Part shown: piece by piece, positions 9,297 to 18,134 of the stretch
Numbering within the stretch: the stretch's first letter is position 1
Layout of the letters: each line of letters begins with the position of its first letter
Source: Flaviramulus sp.
GTDB taxonomy: Bacteria; Bacteroidota; Bacteroidia; Flavobacteriales; Flavobacteriaceae
Reading direction: 5' to 3'
Assembly (NCBI GenBank): GCA_030731745.1
Contig: JANQTJ010000014.1
Span: 41,331 to 105,330, forward strand
Length of the DNA stretch: 64,000 bases
Made by a program: the position numbers and the translations under genes
Notes under the pieces: generated by a model
What the model saw: the letters and a program-made list of their open reading frames with translations, nothing else
Told to the model about the DNA's origin: nothing
Database searches by the model: none

Positions 9297-10340
9297 ATGA
9301 GACAGATTAGCTTTTTTATTTTATTATTCTTTTGTTTATTTCTTAACGGTCAGAATAAAAAAACATATAAAATTCATACCGTTGCATTTTATAATCTTGA
9401 AAACTTATTTGATACAATTAATGATCCAAATAAGTTTGATGAAGCTAGTCCAATTATGGAAATTAACACCAACAGAACTTTTATCTATAAAAAAAAGATT
9501 AAAAATATGGCGCGGGTTATTTCTGAAATTGGGTTAGACGTAACTAACAATTCTCCTGTAATCTTAGGTGTTTCAGAAGTAGAAAATAGAGCCGTACTTG
9601 AAGATTTAATAAACGATTCCATATTGATTAAAAAAGACTATGGCATAATTCATTACTCATCACCAGATATTCGTGGGATTGATGTGGGGTTACTTTATCA
9701 AAAACAATTATTCTCACCAATTTCGACAAGTAGTCATGAGTTAAAAATTTATGATGATAATACTCAAAAAAGAGTTTATACACGAGATCAATTATTAGTT
9801 AGCGGGAATCTAGACGGAGAACTTATTCATATTATTGTTAATCATTGGCCATCCAGAAGTGGTGGACAAGCAAAAAGTAATCCTAAACGTGTCGCTGCAG
9901 CAAAACTAACTAAACACCTTGTTGATTCCTTACAAGTTATAGATCCTTACGCAAAGGTTTTTATAACAGGTGATTTAAATGACGACCCTACTAATAAAAG
10001 TATTAAAGAAATATTAAAAACCAAAAAAGACAAAAGCAAGATGGGATTAAAAGGTATTTACAATCCTTATGAAAGTTTTTTTAAAAACGGAATTGGTACT
10101 ACAGCTTACAGAGACAACTGGAGCCTATTCGATCAAATCTTACTTACCAAACCTTTACTGGAAAGAGATTATTCATCATTTAGATTTTATAAAGCAGGGA
10201 TTTTTAATAAACAATATTTAACTACTAAAACAGGTACTTATAAAGGTTATCCTTACAGAAGCTGGTCTAATGGTGGTTTCAGCGATGGTTTTAGCGATCA
10301 CTTTCCTGTATATGTTTATGTGATTAAGGAAGTTAACTAA
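9297..10340 (+). CDS. Secreted endonuclease/exonuclease/phosphatase family protein
   Basis: A 347-residue EEP hydrolase with a clear signal peptide (FFILLFFCLFLNGQ, residues 5-18), so it acts in the periplasm or outside. The same motif series as the 3533 paralogue is present: TVAFYNLENLFD, GVSEVENRAVLEDL, RGIDVGLLY, VNHWPSR, GDLNDDP, and SDHFPVYVYV at the end. It is divergent from the TonB receptor/DUF5689 pair. The likely role is hydrolysis of an extracellular phosphodiester or phosphate ester before or after import. The last 4 bp overlap the convergent gene at 10337. Fold and export are clear from sequence; the substrate is not. Confidence 0.9.
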   Translation: MRQISFFILLFFCLFLNGQNKKTYKIHTVAFYNLENLFDTINDPNKFDEASPIMEINTNRTFIYKKKIKNMARVISEIGLDVTNNSPVILGVSEVENRAVLEDLINDSILIKKDYGIIHYSSPDIRGIDVGLLYQKQLFSPISTSSHELKIYDDNTQKRVYTRDQLLVSGNLDGELIHIIVNHWPSRSGGQAKSNPKRVAAAKLTKHLVDSLQVIDPYAKVFITGDLNDDPTNKSIKEILKTKKDKSKMGLKGIYNPYESFFKNGIGTTAYRDNWSLFDQILLTKPLLERDYSSFRFYKAGIFNKQYLTTKTGTYKGYPYRSWSNGGFSDGFSDHFPVYVYVIKEVN

Positions 10341-10777
10341 CCTAACCAAGTGCTCCAAGGAATTCTAGATAAAAACAAGACTAAGGCTATTGAATAAAAA
10401 ATAGCAATTGTTTTTAATTTAGGTTTCGATATGCGTTTCTTTTTATGTTTTGAATAGCCAATTGTTATTAAAGCCACTGCTACAATATTTATTAAAGGGT
10501 GCTCTACTAAATACAATCTATTTACAGAATCTTTCATAATATCTCCCATTCCTAATTCGCTAAAGATTTGTAATCTAGGAGATACAAAATACAAAGCCAA
10601 CCCTATAAGTAATTGAATATGTGAAACTATCAAGGTAAATAATGATTTTCTAAAATCGGAAGCTTCATATTCATTATCTCCTAAAGTTTTAACAATAGCA
10701 TTTACTGTAGCAATAATTAAAACTAAAAGGACTAAATATGCCCAATATGAATGTAGGGTTTTTACAGTTTCGTACAT
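10337..10777 (-). CDS. Four-helix integral membrane protein, function unknown
   Basis: A 146-residue protein with four predicted transmembrane helices at about residues 12-30, 46-65, 93-109 and 122-139. Histidines at 9, 53 and 93 lie in or next to helices 1-3, which might suggest heme or quinone contact as in small cytochrome-b-like proteins, but no recognised heme motif is present and I do not assign that. The N-terminal TLHSYWAYLVLLVL resembles a conserved flavobacterial membrane family of unknown role. It overlaps the EEP gene end by 4 bp (convergent) and is separated from the upstream Oar-like gene by that gene's terminator, so it is probably a single-gene transcript. Confidence 0.75.
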   Translation of the reverse strand: MYETVKTLHSYWAYLVLLVLIIATVNAIVKTLGDNEYEASDFRKSLFTLIVSHIQLLIGLALYFVSPRLQIFSELGMGDIMKDSVNRLYLVEHPLINIVAVALITIGYSKHKKKRISKPKLKTIAIFYSIALVLFLSRIPWSTWLG

Positions 10778-10823
10778 GATGATTTGTATTAATTTTTATT
10801 TAGCAAATGTAATAATTAAAAGC

Positions 10824-10856
10824 ATAAAAAAACCGCTTCAAATTGAAGCGGTTTTA
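10824..10856 (-). terminator. rho-independent terminator of the Oar-like receptor gene
   Basis: AAACCGCTTCAA / TTGAAGCGGTTT forms a long stem with a very small loop. On the minus strand it is followed by a T-tract (plus-strand ATAAAAAAA), 23 bp beyond the stop at 10879. Confidence 0.88.
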
Positions 10857-10878
10857 AGTTTTTAATATTTTACTAAAA

Positions 10879-13800
10879 TTAGTTAAAAGTATATCTTAAA
10901 CCAACTTGAGCTTGCCATCTTGAACTTTGAATTCCACTATCATCAAATACAGTAGGACCTTCTTCAAGTACATTTTCTATAAGTCTAAATTCTGGTGTGT
11001 TACCAACACTAGCGCTTGTAGTTTCTAATATTGAGGTATTGCTAAAAGCAAATGCTTGTCTTCCCCAATCTTTATTGATTAAGTTAGTGAAGTTAAAAAT
11101 ATCAATAGATAATTGTAACGTATTTTTCTTTTTCATTGCTGGAAAAGAAATGTCTTGTAACAATTTAAAATCTAAAATATGACTCCATGGACCTCTTGAA
11201 CCATTTCTTTCAGCATATTGACCTCTTCTTGAGCTTAAATGCTTATCGTTACTAATATAGTTATCTAATATTGCCCACTCATCAGCCGTACCAGCAGCAG
11301 AACCAGATCTATCTTCTAATACAATTTCACCAGCTGTTGCAGGAACGTACATTAAAGCATTATCTCTACTATCATCATTTAATATAAAACGACCAGCTCT
11401 ATATACATAAGAGAAAGGTTGTCCTTGAGAACCATTATAGAATAATCCAATAGTTGTTTTGATATTGTCATTCCAATCAATCTCGTAAGACATGTTACTT
11501 GAAATTCTATGTCCTTGAGAGAAATCTGATCTAGTAACAGGTAAAACTGAATTCTTACCGTTTACAGTTTGTTGGTTTCTCCATTGAGAACTGTTTTGAG
11601 ATGAAGTACCATCAAATATAGCATTTGCTTCACCATAAGAATAAGATACTTGACCAGCAAAACCATTTTCAAAAGGTTTTCTTAATGTAAAGGCAGCATT
11701 CCAAGAATTTCCTCCTCCAGTATTAGTAGCTAAATAAATACCATTATATGTACGATCGATAAGGTCAGATCTGTTGTATACAGGTCTGTTATCAGCTCCT
11801 GCTAAAGTACCAACAGGGCCTTTTAAATTTAAGTTTTGGTAGTAAACATCTGTAATGTTATCATTCCAAATTACATCAGCACTAGCTATTAATCCCCAAA
11901 CAGGTAACTTTTGATCTAAAGCAAGGTTTACTTTAAAACGTTGTGGTAATTTAAAGTTTGGAGCAAATAAATCTACATTTCCAGAAGTTGCACCTGATCC
12001 AGGAGCTATGTGCACTGGTTGATTATTAATGTCTGAATTAAAGAAAATAGGGTCAGTAAAGTTTCGTTCATCACTTGAACCACTTGTTACACCATTACTA
12101 TTGTAAGTTGCTCCTGGCCAAACTAAAGGTAGTCTAGAAGTGAAAATACCTAAACCACCACGTATTTGTGTTGTTTTGTCACCATTAACATCCCAATTGA
12201 ATCCAATTCTAGGTGACACATGCATTATAGTGTTTACACCACGACCTACTTGTGCGCCTTCTAAATCTTTTCCAAAAGCTTCTAATAAAGGAATTGTTCT
12301 GTTATTGAAATCCTCATTTACAGGACCATCAGACCAGAAAGGCATATCAAAACGAATACCAGCAGTTAGCTTAAAATCATCAGACATTTGTACTTCGTCT
12401 TGAACATAAAAACCTAATTGAAATACTTCAAATTCTGAAGCTCCTGATGATTCATCCCCTACAGCAGTTCCACCTGCAAGAGAATAACCTTTGTCGTAAT
12501 CAGAAGTAGCTAAACCGGCTAAAAATTGCTCTAAACCAGAAAGACCTAAACTTGAACTATTTCTAAAACGGTAACTACCATAGTTATTTGGTATAAATAA
12601 GTTTTTCAACTTAGAATACTCATTGTGTGTACCTAAAGTAATTGTATGTCTACCCTTAAAAATTTCAAAGTTATTTGTAAATGTAAAAATATCTTGATCC
12701 AATAAGTTAGCTGTTGAGAATGGCTCAGAACCAAAATTGATACTACCAGCACCATCATCTAATCTAACAGTTGGGAAAGGAGATCCATCAGGATCTCTAT
12801 CATCTCTTACTGATTTGTATGCAATTGTCATACTGTTAGCATACTTATTACCATAAGAAGAATTCCATTGTAAGGTTGTAGCATTTGTTTTATTTACAAA
12901 AAGCTCTGATCCGTTAATAAAATTTATTGCTGCATTAGAAGAACTTCTAGCTTCCAAATTATCAACATCTTGTAACCTATGTGACAAAGTAATACTGTGA
13001 TTTTCGTTTATATTCCAATCTAATTTAGCAGTAACCATGTTATTTACTAAAGTAGAGGCATTATTATTATAAACTCCAGGATCATAACCATAATTAGAAA
13101 TTAAAAATTGTCTTAAAGATTCTATATCAGATGCAGATGAATCACCAATATAATTACTAATATTAAATGGCTGTGGCGTTTCATTATCTTGTTTTTCATA
13201 ATTAACAAACAAGAATAATTTATCCTTTACAATTGGAGCACCTACTCTTATTCCGTAAGTTAAAGCCGTAAAATCAGCTAATTTCTCTCTAGTGTCTCCA
13301 TCATTAGTTAAAGCCGTTGGTGTTTTCCCAACAAGATCTTGATTTCTAAAAAATGTGTAAATAGAACCTTCTACGTTGTTAGAACCAGAACGTGTAATAG
13401 CATTAATTGCACCACCTGTAAAACCAGAAATTTTAACATCAAAAGGTGCTAATTGAATTTGGATTTGCTCTAATGCATCAATAGAAAATGGATTTGCTCC
13501 AGTTTGTCCACCGTCTGTTCCTGAACCTGCAAGACCAAAAACATCATTACTAACAGCTCCATCAACAGTAAAGTTGTTAAATCTGTTATTTTGACCTCCT
13601 AGAGAAACAGAAAAACCATCATTACCTTCACTTAATTGTGCTTGAGGTGTTGCTCTTAAAAAGTCTGCTACAGATCTAGAAGCAGATGGAATAGTGGCTA
13701 AATCTCTCTTACTTACTGTAGTTTCAGCACCCGTTCTGTTAGAATCAAATACATTGTTACGTGTAGTAGTAATAACAACTTCTTCTAAGGCATTAGCCTC

Positions 13801-14133
13801 TTCAGCTAATTGTTTGTTAATAGATGTCGTTTGACCAAGTGTTAATTGAAGTCCTTGCTCAGAAAACTCTGAATAACCTACATAAGTAATTACTACAGAA
13901 TAAGGACCTCCTGGTCTCATGTTTGATATTCTGTAGAATCCGTCAAAATCTGTTGCAGCTCCATAAACAGTACCTGTTGGTAAATGTTTTGCAACTACAT
14001 TTGCTCCAGGAAGTGGCTCCCCGTTAATGTCAGTAATACGCCCATTAAGAGCAGAAGTTGTTGTTTGAGCAAATGACAAAGTCACTGCCAACATACTTAC
14101 AACCAGCATTAAAATTTGAGTAATTTTTCTCAT
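10879..14133 (-). CDS. Oar-like TonB-dependent receptor
   Basis: A 1084-residue outer-membrane protein of the Oar-like TonB receptor type. The signal peptide (residues 1-22) is followed by a carboxypeptidase regulatory-like domain (LNGRITDINGEPLPGANVVA, about 28-115). The plug contains EEVVITTTRNNVFDSNRTG, VADFLRATPQAQLSEG and GGAINAITRSGSN. The barrel ends in WQAQVGLRYTFN with a terminal aromatic region. Family members transport bulky substrates or help envelope processes; the ligand is unknown. It is flanked by terminators on both sides and carries its own -7 box at 14180, so it is monocistronic. Codon use looks cleaner than that of neighbours, suggesting high expression. Confidence 0.9.
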   Translation of the reverse strand: MRKITQILMLVVSMLAVTLSFAQTTTSALNGRITDINGEPLPGANVVAKHLPTGTVYGAATDFDGFYRISNMRPGGPYSVVITYVGYSEFSEQGLQLTLGQTTSINKQLAEEANALEEVVITTTRNNVFDSNRTGAETTVSKRDLATIPSASRSVADFLRATPQAQLSEGNDGFSVSLGGQNNRFNNFTVDGAVSNDVFGLAGSGTDGGQTGANPFSIDALEQIQIQLAPFDVKISGFTGGAINAITRSGSNNVEGSIYTFFRNQDLVGKTPTALTNDGDTREKLADFTALTYGIRVGAPIVKDKLFLFVNYEKQDNETPQPFNISNYIGDSSASDIESLRQFLISNYGYDPGVYNNNASTLVNNMVTAKLDWNINENHSITLSHRLQDVDNLEARSSSNAAINFINGSELFVNKTNATTLQWNSSYGNKYANSMTIAYKSVRDDRDPDGSPFPTVRLDDGAGSINFGSEPFSTANLLDQDIFTFTNNFEIFKGRHTITLGTHNEYSKLKNLFIPNNYGSYRFRNSSSLGLSGLEQFLAGLATSDYDKGYSLAGGTAVGDESSGASEFEVFQLGFYVQDEVQMSDDFKLTAGIRFDMPFWSDGPVNEDFNNRTIPLLEAFGKDLEGAQVGRGVNTIMHVSPRIGFNWDVNGDKTTQIRGGLGIFTSRLPLVWPGATYNSNGVTSGSSDERNFTDPIFFNSDINNQPVHIAPGSGATSGNVDLFAPNFKLPQRFKVNLALDQKLPVWGLIASADVIWNDNITDVYYQNLNLKGPVGTLAGADNRPVYNRSDLIDRTYNGIYLATNTGGGNSWNAAFTLRKPFENGFAGQVSYSYGEANAIFDGTSSQNSSQWRNQQTVNGKNSVLPVTRSDFSQGHRISSNMSYEIDWNDNIKTTIGLFYNGSQGQPFSYVYRAGRFILNDDSRDNALMYVPATAGEIVLEDRSGSAAGTADEWAILDNYISNDKHLSSRRGQYAERNGSRGPWSHILDFKLLQDISFPAMKKKNTLQLSIDIFNFTNLINKDWGRQAFAFSNTSILETTSASVGNTPEFRLIENVLEEGPTVFDDSGIQSSRWQAQVGLRYTFN

Positions 14134-14179
14134 AATTTTTTAAATGATAATTTATTTAATTTTTTGAAATTAGTCGCTG

Positions 14180-14187
14180 CAAAATTA
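14180..14187 (-). promoter_or_regulatory. -7 promoter box for the Oar-like receptor gene
   Basis: The minus strand reads TAATTTTG, 46 nt before the ATG. A TTTG lies farther upstream (plus CAAA at 14214-14217) with a 26-nt spacer, longer than usual. Confidence 0.45.
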
Positions 14188-14243
14188 CACATAATAATCT
14201 ATTAAATATTATGCAAATGTTAATTAATTTAACACTAGTGAAT

Positions 14244-14283
14244 AAAAAAAACGATTTAACATTTAAAATATCAAATCGTTTTA
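14244..14283 (-). terminator. rho-independent terminator of pgi
   Basis: AAAACGATTT / AAATCGTTTT with a 15-nt loop and an A-tract at 14244-14250, which reads as a T-tract on the minus strand. It lies just beyond the pgi stop at 14312. Confidence 0.75.
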
Positions 14284-14311
14284 GGTTTATAGTTGATTAT
14301 TTAGCAACCAT

Positions 14312-15931
14312 TTATGAGTTTTCCTTGTAATAATTTAATAAATTATGAGTAGAAGAATCATGTTCATTATCAGAGCTACTGTTAATTTCTTGTAAAATTT
14401 TACTCGCTAGTTGTTTTCCTAATTCAACACCAAACTGGTCATAACTAAAAATATTCCAAATAATACCTTGAACAAATATTTTATGCTCATACAGTGCAAT
14501 TAACTTACCTAAACTTTCAGGTAAAAGCTTATTGATGAATAAAGTATTGGTTGGTTTATTACCTTCAAAAATTTTAAATGGTAATAAAGTATTACTTGTG
14601 CCTTCTGCTTTAACATCAGCTTTTGTTTTCCCATTTAATAAAGCTTCCGTTTGCGCTAAGAAATTAGAAATCAATTTATCTTGATGGTCTTGATTTCCGT
14701 GTAACGATTTTTTGAAACCAATAAAATCAGCAGGTATTAACTTAGTACCTTGATGAATCAATTGAAAAAAAGCATGTTGAGAATTTGTTCCTGGTTCTCC
14801 CCAGATAATGGTTCCTGTTTGATAATCTATCGGATTTCCATTTCTATCTACACTTTTTCCATTACTTTCCATTATACCTTGCTGTAAATAAGTAGCAAAT
14901 TGATTTAGGTATTGTGAATAAGGAATAACGGCTTCGCTTTCAGCTTTAAAAAAATTATTATACCAAACACTTATTAGAGCTAATACAACAGGAATATTAG
15001 TTGAAAAATCTTCATTTTTAAAATGCTCATCCATTTTGTGAGCCCCTTTTAAAAGATTATCAAAATTAATGTAACCTACGGCTAAACTAATTGTTAAACC
15101 TACGGCGCTCCAAAGAGAAAAACGCCCTCCAACCCAATCCCACATTGGGAAAATATTATTTTCGTCAATACCAAAAGCCTTTACATTTTTAATATTTGTA
15201 GAAACCGCTACAAAATGCTTAGCAATAGCATCTTCTGAAGTAAATTTCAAGAACCACGATTTAAGTGTATTAGCATTTGATAAAGTTTCCTGAGTTGTAA
15301 ATGTTTTGGAAACAATAACAAACAAGGTTGTTTCTGGATTAAGTTTTTTAATTACTTCATTTACATGGTCGCCATCAACATTACTCACAAAATGAGTAGT
15401 TAATTGATTTTTGTAGTATTGAAGAGAATCAACAACCATGGCAGGACCAAGATCTGAACCACCAATACCAATGTTTACAACATCTGTAAAAGTTTTTCCA
15501 GTGTAACCTTTTAAATGTCCATTTACAACATCATTGGTAAAGGCTTCTATTTTTGCTTTTACTTCATAAATTTCTGGCATGACATTTACACCTTCAACTT
15601 TAAAGACCGTAGTTTTTGGAGCTCTTAAAGCGGTGTGTAAAACAGCTCTTTCTTCTGTTTCATTAATTATTTCGCCGGAAAACTGACTTTCAATGGCGTC
15701 TTTTAACTTCACCTCATCTGTTAGTTCTAACAAATATTTAAATGTTTCTTCTGTAATTCTGTTTTTTGAAAAATCTACATAAAAATCGTCCCATCTTATA
15801 GTGAATTTATTTGCTCTGTTGCCATCTTTTGCAAATAAATCTTTCATGTGAACATTCTTTATTTCTTCAAAATGTTCGCTTAATTTTTTCCAAGAACTAG
15901 TTGTTGTTGGATTTACATTTGGTAATGACAT
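14312..15931 (-). CDS. pgi: Glucose-6-phosphate isomerase
   Basis: A 539-residue phosphoglucose isomerase that interconverts glucose-6-phosphate and fructose-6-phosphate in the cytoplasm. Family signatures are GIGGSDLGPAMV, the phosphate-binding VSKTFTTQETLSNA, and the catalytic-region GTIIWGEPGTNSQHAFFQL, followed by the C-terminal histidine/lysine segment (YEHKIFVQGIIWNIFSYDQFGVELGK). Length is normal for the long bacterial form. It lies 2 bp after the M23 peptidase gene and seems to be the last gene of a long minus-strand run ending at the hairpin at 14244-14283. Confidence 0.97.
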   Translation of the reverse strand: MSLPNVNPTTTSSWKKLSEHFEEIKNVHMKDLFAKDGNRANKFTIRWDDFYVDFSKNRITEETFKYLLELTDEVKLKDAIESQFSGEIINETEERAVLHTALRAPKTTVFKVEGVNVMPEIYEVKAKIEAFTNDVVNGHLKGYTGKTFTDVVNIGIGGSDLGPAMVVDSLQYYKNQLTTHFVSNVDGDHVNEVIKKLNPETTLFVIVSKTFTTQETLSNANTLKSWFLKFTSEDAIAKHFVAVSTNIKNVKAFGIDENNIFPMWDWVGGRFSLWSAVGLTISLAVGYINFDNLLKGAHKMDEHFKNEDFSTNIPVVLALISVWYNNFFKAESEAVIPYSQYLNQFATYLQQGIMESNGKSVDRNGNPIDYQTGTIIWGEPGTNSQHAFFQLIHQGTKLIPADFIGFKKSLHGNQDHQDKLISNFLAQTEALLNGKTKADVKAEGTSNTLLPFKIFEGNKPTNTLFINKLLPESLGKLIALYEHKIFVQGIIWNIFSYDQFGVELGKQLASKILQEINSSSDNEHDSSTHNLLNYYKENS

Positions 15932-15933
15932 AG

Positions 15934-17253
15934 TTATGAGTTTGCTTGGTTTATTGTGGTTTTTTTAGGGTCCTCTTTTTTATCAATTTGGGGTTTAAAA
16001 TTAATATTATCCAATTGATATTTTACAGGCTTTATAAATTCTAAATATTCTGTTTTTAGGGAATCTGAAATTGGTTTCGCTTCTGGTAATTTTTGCTTAA
16101 AGGGATCTACTTGTTTTCCATTAACCCAAAAACGATAACACACATGGGGTCCACCAGTATTACCAGTCATTCCAACCCAACCAATAATATCACCTTGTTT
16201 TACGTATTGGCCAACTTTAACATTACGCTTTTTCATGTGAAGGTATTGCGTTTCATAAGTAGCGTTATGTCTGATTTTAACATAATTACCGTTCCCTCCA
16301 GTATAACTAGATTTTGTCACCGTACCGTTAGCTGTTGCCTTAATAGGTGTGCCAATATCAGCAGCAAAATCAGTGCCTTTATGCGGGCGCACTTGATACC
16401 CATAAACAGCAATCCGTCTTTTTAGATTGTATCTAGAAGAAATTCTAGAAAAAGTTACAGGTGCTTTTAAAAAGGCGCGACGTAAATTTTTAGCTTCTTC
16501 GTTAAAATAATCTACATTCCCTTTTAATGAATCTGATCTAAATCTAAAAGCATAAAAAGGCTCATTATTGTGCTCAAAATAAGCAGCTTTTACATTATGA
16601 ACTCCAGCATAAATACTATCGTCTATATACTTATCATTATAAATAACCTTGAAACGATCTCCTTTTTGGAGACGGCGGAAATCAATAGTCCAAGCAAAAA
16701 TATCATCTGCCAATTTATTTGTTAAAACGGCACTAACACCCTGCTGATCTAAGGTTTCAGAAATACTACTATTAATAACCCCTGTTATTGTTTTTTCAAC
16801 ATATTTAATAGGTTTTCTACTAGTATATGCGTGAATAGAATCTTGAAAATTTATCACAACATATTCTTCTAAATTAGGCTGATAAATAAAACATTTCGCC
16901 GTTTCTAGTGAGTCTTTTGCGCATAAAAGTGTATAAGGTTTACCAACTTGTAAACCTCTAGCAATATTAAAAGTGTCTTTAGCTTTTTGCGCTATATGAA
17001 ATATTTTTGGATAACCTACATTGTTTCGTTCTAGAATAAAACCAAATGTATCTCCATTTTTAATGGTATCTCTTTTAACAATAAAATCATTGAGCTTAAA
17101 TCCAAATTCTGAAATCTCTTTTGGCTCTTCTACTAAAGCTAATTCTTGTTCTATTAAAGGTTTTTCTTCTTTTTTACAACTTAAAAACCCTAAAACTAAT
17201 GCTAGTATTATTAGATATTTATTCCCCAAGTTTCCTTTTCTTTTTCTGTCCAT
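15934..17253 (-). CDS. M23 family (LytM-like) peptidase lipoprotein
   Basis: A 439-residue predicted lipoprotein with lipobox GFLSC (C26) and a C-terminal M23 metallopeptidase domain at about residues 290-385. Zinc-site residues appear in HKGTDFA (HxxxD) and in GGPHVCYRF, where the usual HxH motif is H-V-C, so the third ligand position is cysteine. QYLHMKK supplies the other conserved His. The likely role is cutting peptidoglycan cross-bridges, or regulating such cleavage if inactive. The start overlaps the 3' end of the tryptophan dioxygenase gene by 43 bp; the overlap is needed to retain the signal peptide, so this start is favoured. Pgi follows by 2 bp. Confidence 0.88.
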   Translation of the reverse strand: MDRKRKGNLGNKYLIILALVLGFLSCKKEEKPLIEQELALVEEPKEISEFGFKLNDFIVKRDTIKNGDTFGFILERNNVGYPKIFHIAQKAKDTFNIARGLQVGKPYTLLCAKDSLETAKCFIYQPNLEEYVVINFQDSIHAYTSRKPIKYVEKTITGVINSSISETLDQQGVSAVLTNKLADDIFAWTIDFRRLQKGDRFKVIYNDKYIDDSIYAGVHNVKAAYFEHNNEPFYAFRFRSDSLKGNVDYFNEEAKNLRRAFLKAPVTFSRISSRYNLKRRIAVYGYQVRPHKGTDFAADIGTPIKATANGTVTKSSYTGGNGNYVKIRHNATYETQYLHMKKRNVKVGQYVKQGDIIGWVGMTGNTGGPHVCYRFWVNGKQVDPFKQKLPEAKPISDSLKTEYLEFIKPVKYQLDNINFKPQIDKKEDPKKTTINQANS

Positions 17254-18128
17254 AAATCTGGAAAAAATATTCTTTTTTGATATTTAGGATGCATGTATTT
17301 TACCCACTCACTTCCTCCGGTTGCTTCTGCAGCTTTACCATTGATATTTAGATAATGATTTGCAGTATTATAATGTGCCATAACCCATTTAATATTAACA
17401 GTATAATCATAATGACGCATGGCGTTTATTAAATTTTTATCTGTTTTAGCTTCTTCTGGTAAAGCCTTAAATTTAGACCACAAATTATTACCATAATAAA
17501 ACTTTGTAAATCTAATAAATTCGTCTTTATATCGATCCTCAAAAGCTTTTAATGTATAAGTTTTTTTACCAGTTTTATAATCTTTCCCTGCAGCTTGCCA
17601 ATAAAGATGCTCAAAAGCATGCTCGTAAGAGGAGGTTCTATCAATTGTATCTCTAAATCTTTTGTCAATTAAATTAATAAGCTCCGTTGAAGCAAACTCT
17701 ATTTTTCTGTATTGAGCACTTTGAAAACCACTTGCTGGTGTTAAAGTGTTTCTAAATTTATTGTACTGCTCTAAATCCATACCGTCTTTCATGATACTGA
17801 AAGATGATGTAAGTACATCAAAATACCTACTTATACGCATTATTTTATCAGTAAAAATTTCAGTAGAAATAGCGTCATTTTTAGCTAGTTGTTCTATTTC
17901 ACTAAGAATCATTTTAAACAATAACTCAGAAATTTGATGATACATAATAAACACCTTTTCGTCAGGAAAAACGGTGCGTTGTATTTGTAAATTTAATAAA
18001 GCATCGGTTTGAATATAATCCCAATAATTTATTGGTTTACTGTATAATAAACCTTCTAAATGAACATCAACATCTTGGTCGATGGCTTCATATTTCTCCT
18101 TAAGCTGGTTAGTTATTTTGGAGTTCAA
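17211..18128 (-). CDS. Tryptophan 2,3-dioxygenase family protein
   Basis: A 305-residue heme dioxygenase of the tryptophan 2,3-dioxygenase family, which opens the indole ring of tryptophan to give N-formylkynurenine. Matching motifs are YWDYIQTDALLNLQ near residue 35, FIMYHQISELLFKM near 60 with the distal His64, and the C-terminal ATGGSEWVKYM, which corresponds to the GTGGS loop. It is slightly longer than the compact bacterial enzymes. It lies with hppD and hmgA on the same strand, so tryptophan and tyrosine degradation are grouped, though no formamidase or kynureninase is visible in the window. The 3' end overlaps the next gene by 43 bp. Confidence 0.88.
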   Translation of the reverse strand: MNSKITNQLKEKYEAIDQDVDVHLEGLLYSKPINYWDYIQTDALLNLQIQRTVFPDEKVFIMYHQISELLFKMILSEIEQLAKNDAISTEIFTDKIMRISRYFDVLTSSFSIMKDGMDLEQYNKFRNTLTPASGFQSAQYRKIEFASTELINLIDKRFRDTIDRTSSYEHAFEHLYWQAAGKDYKTGKKTYTLKAFEDRYKDEFIRFTKFYYGNNLWSKFKALPEEAKTDKNLINAMRHYDYTVNIKWVMAHYNTANHYLNINGKAAEATGGSEWVKYMHPKYQKRIFFPDLWTEKEKETWGINI

Positions 18129-18134
18129 AATTTT

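Noticed and set aside
10337-10777. Cytochrome b561-like or ribosomal-protein label for the four-helix protein
   Set aside because: The histidines do not form a recognised heme pattern and the protein is plainly membranous; left as unknown.
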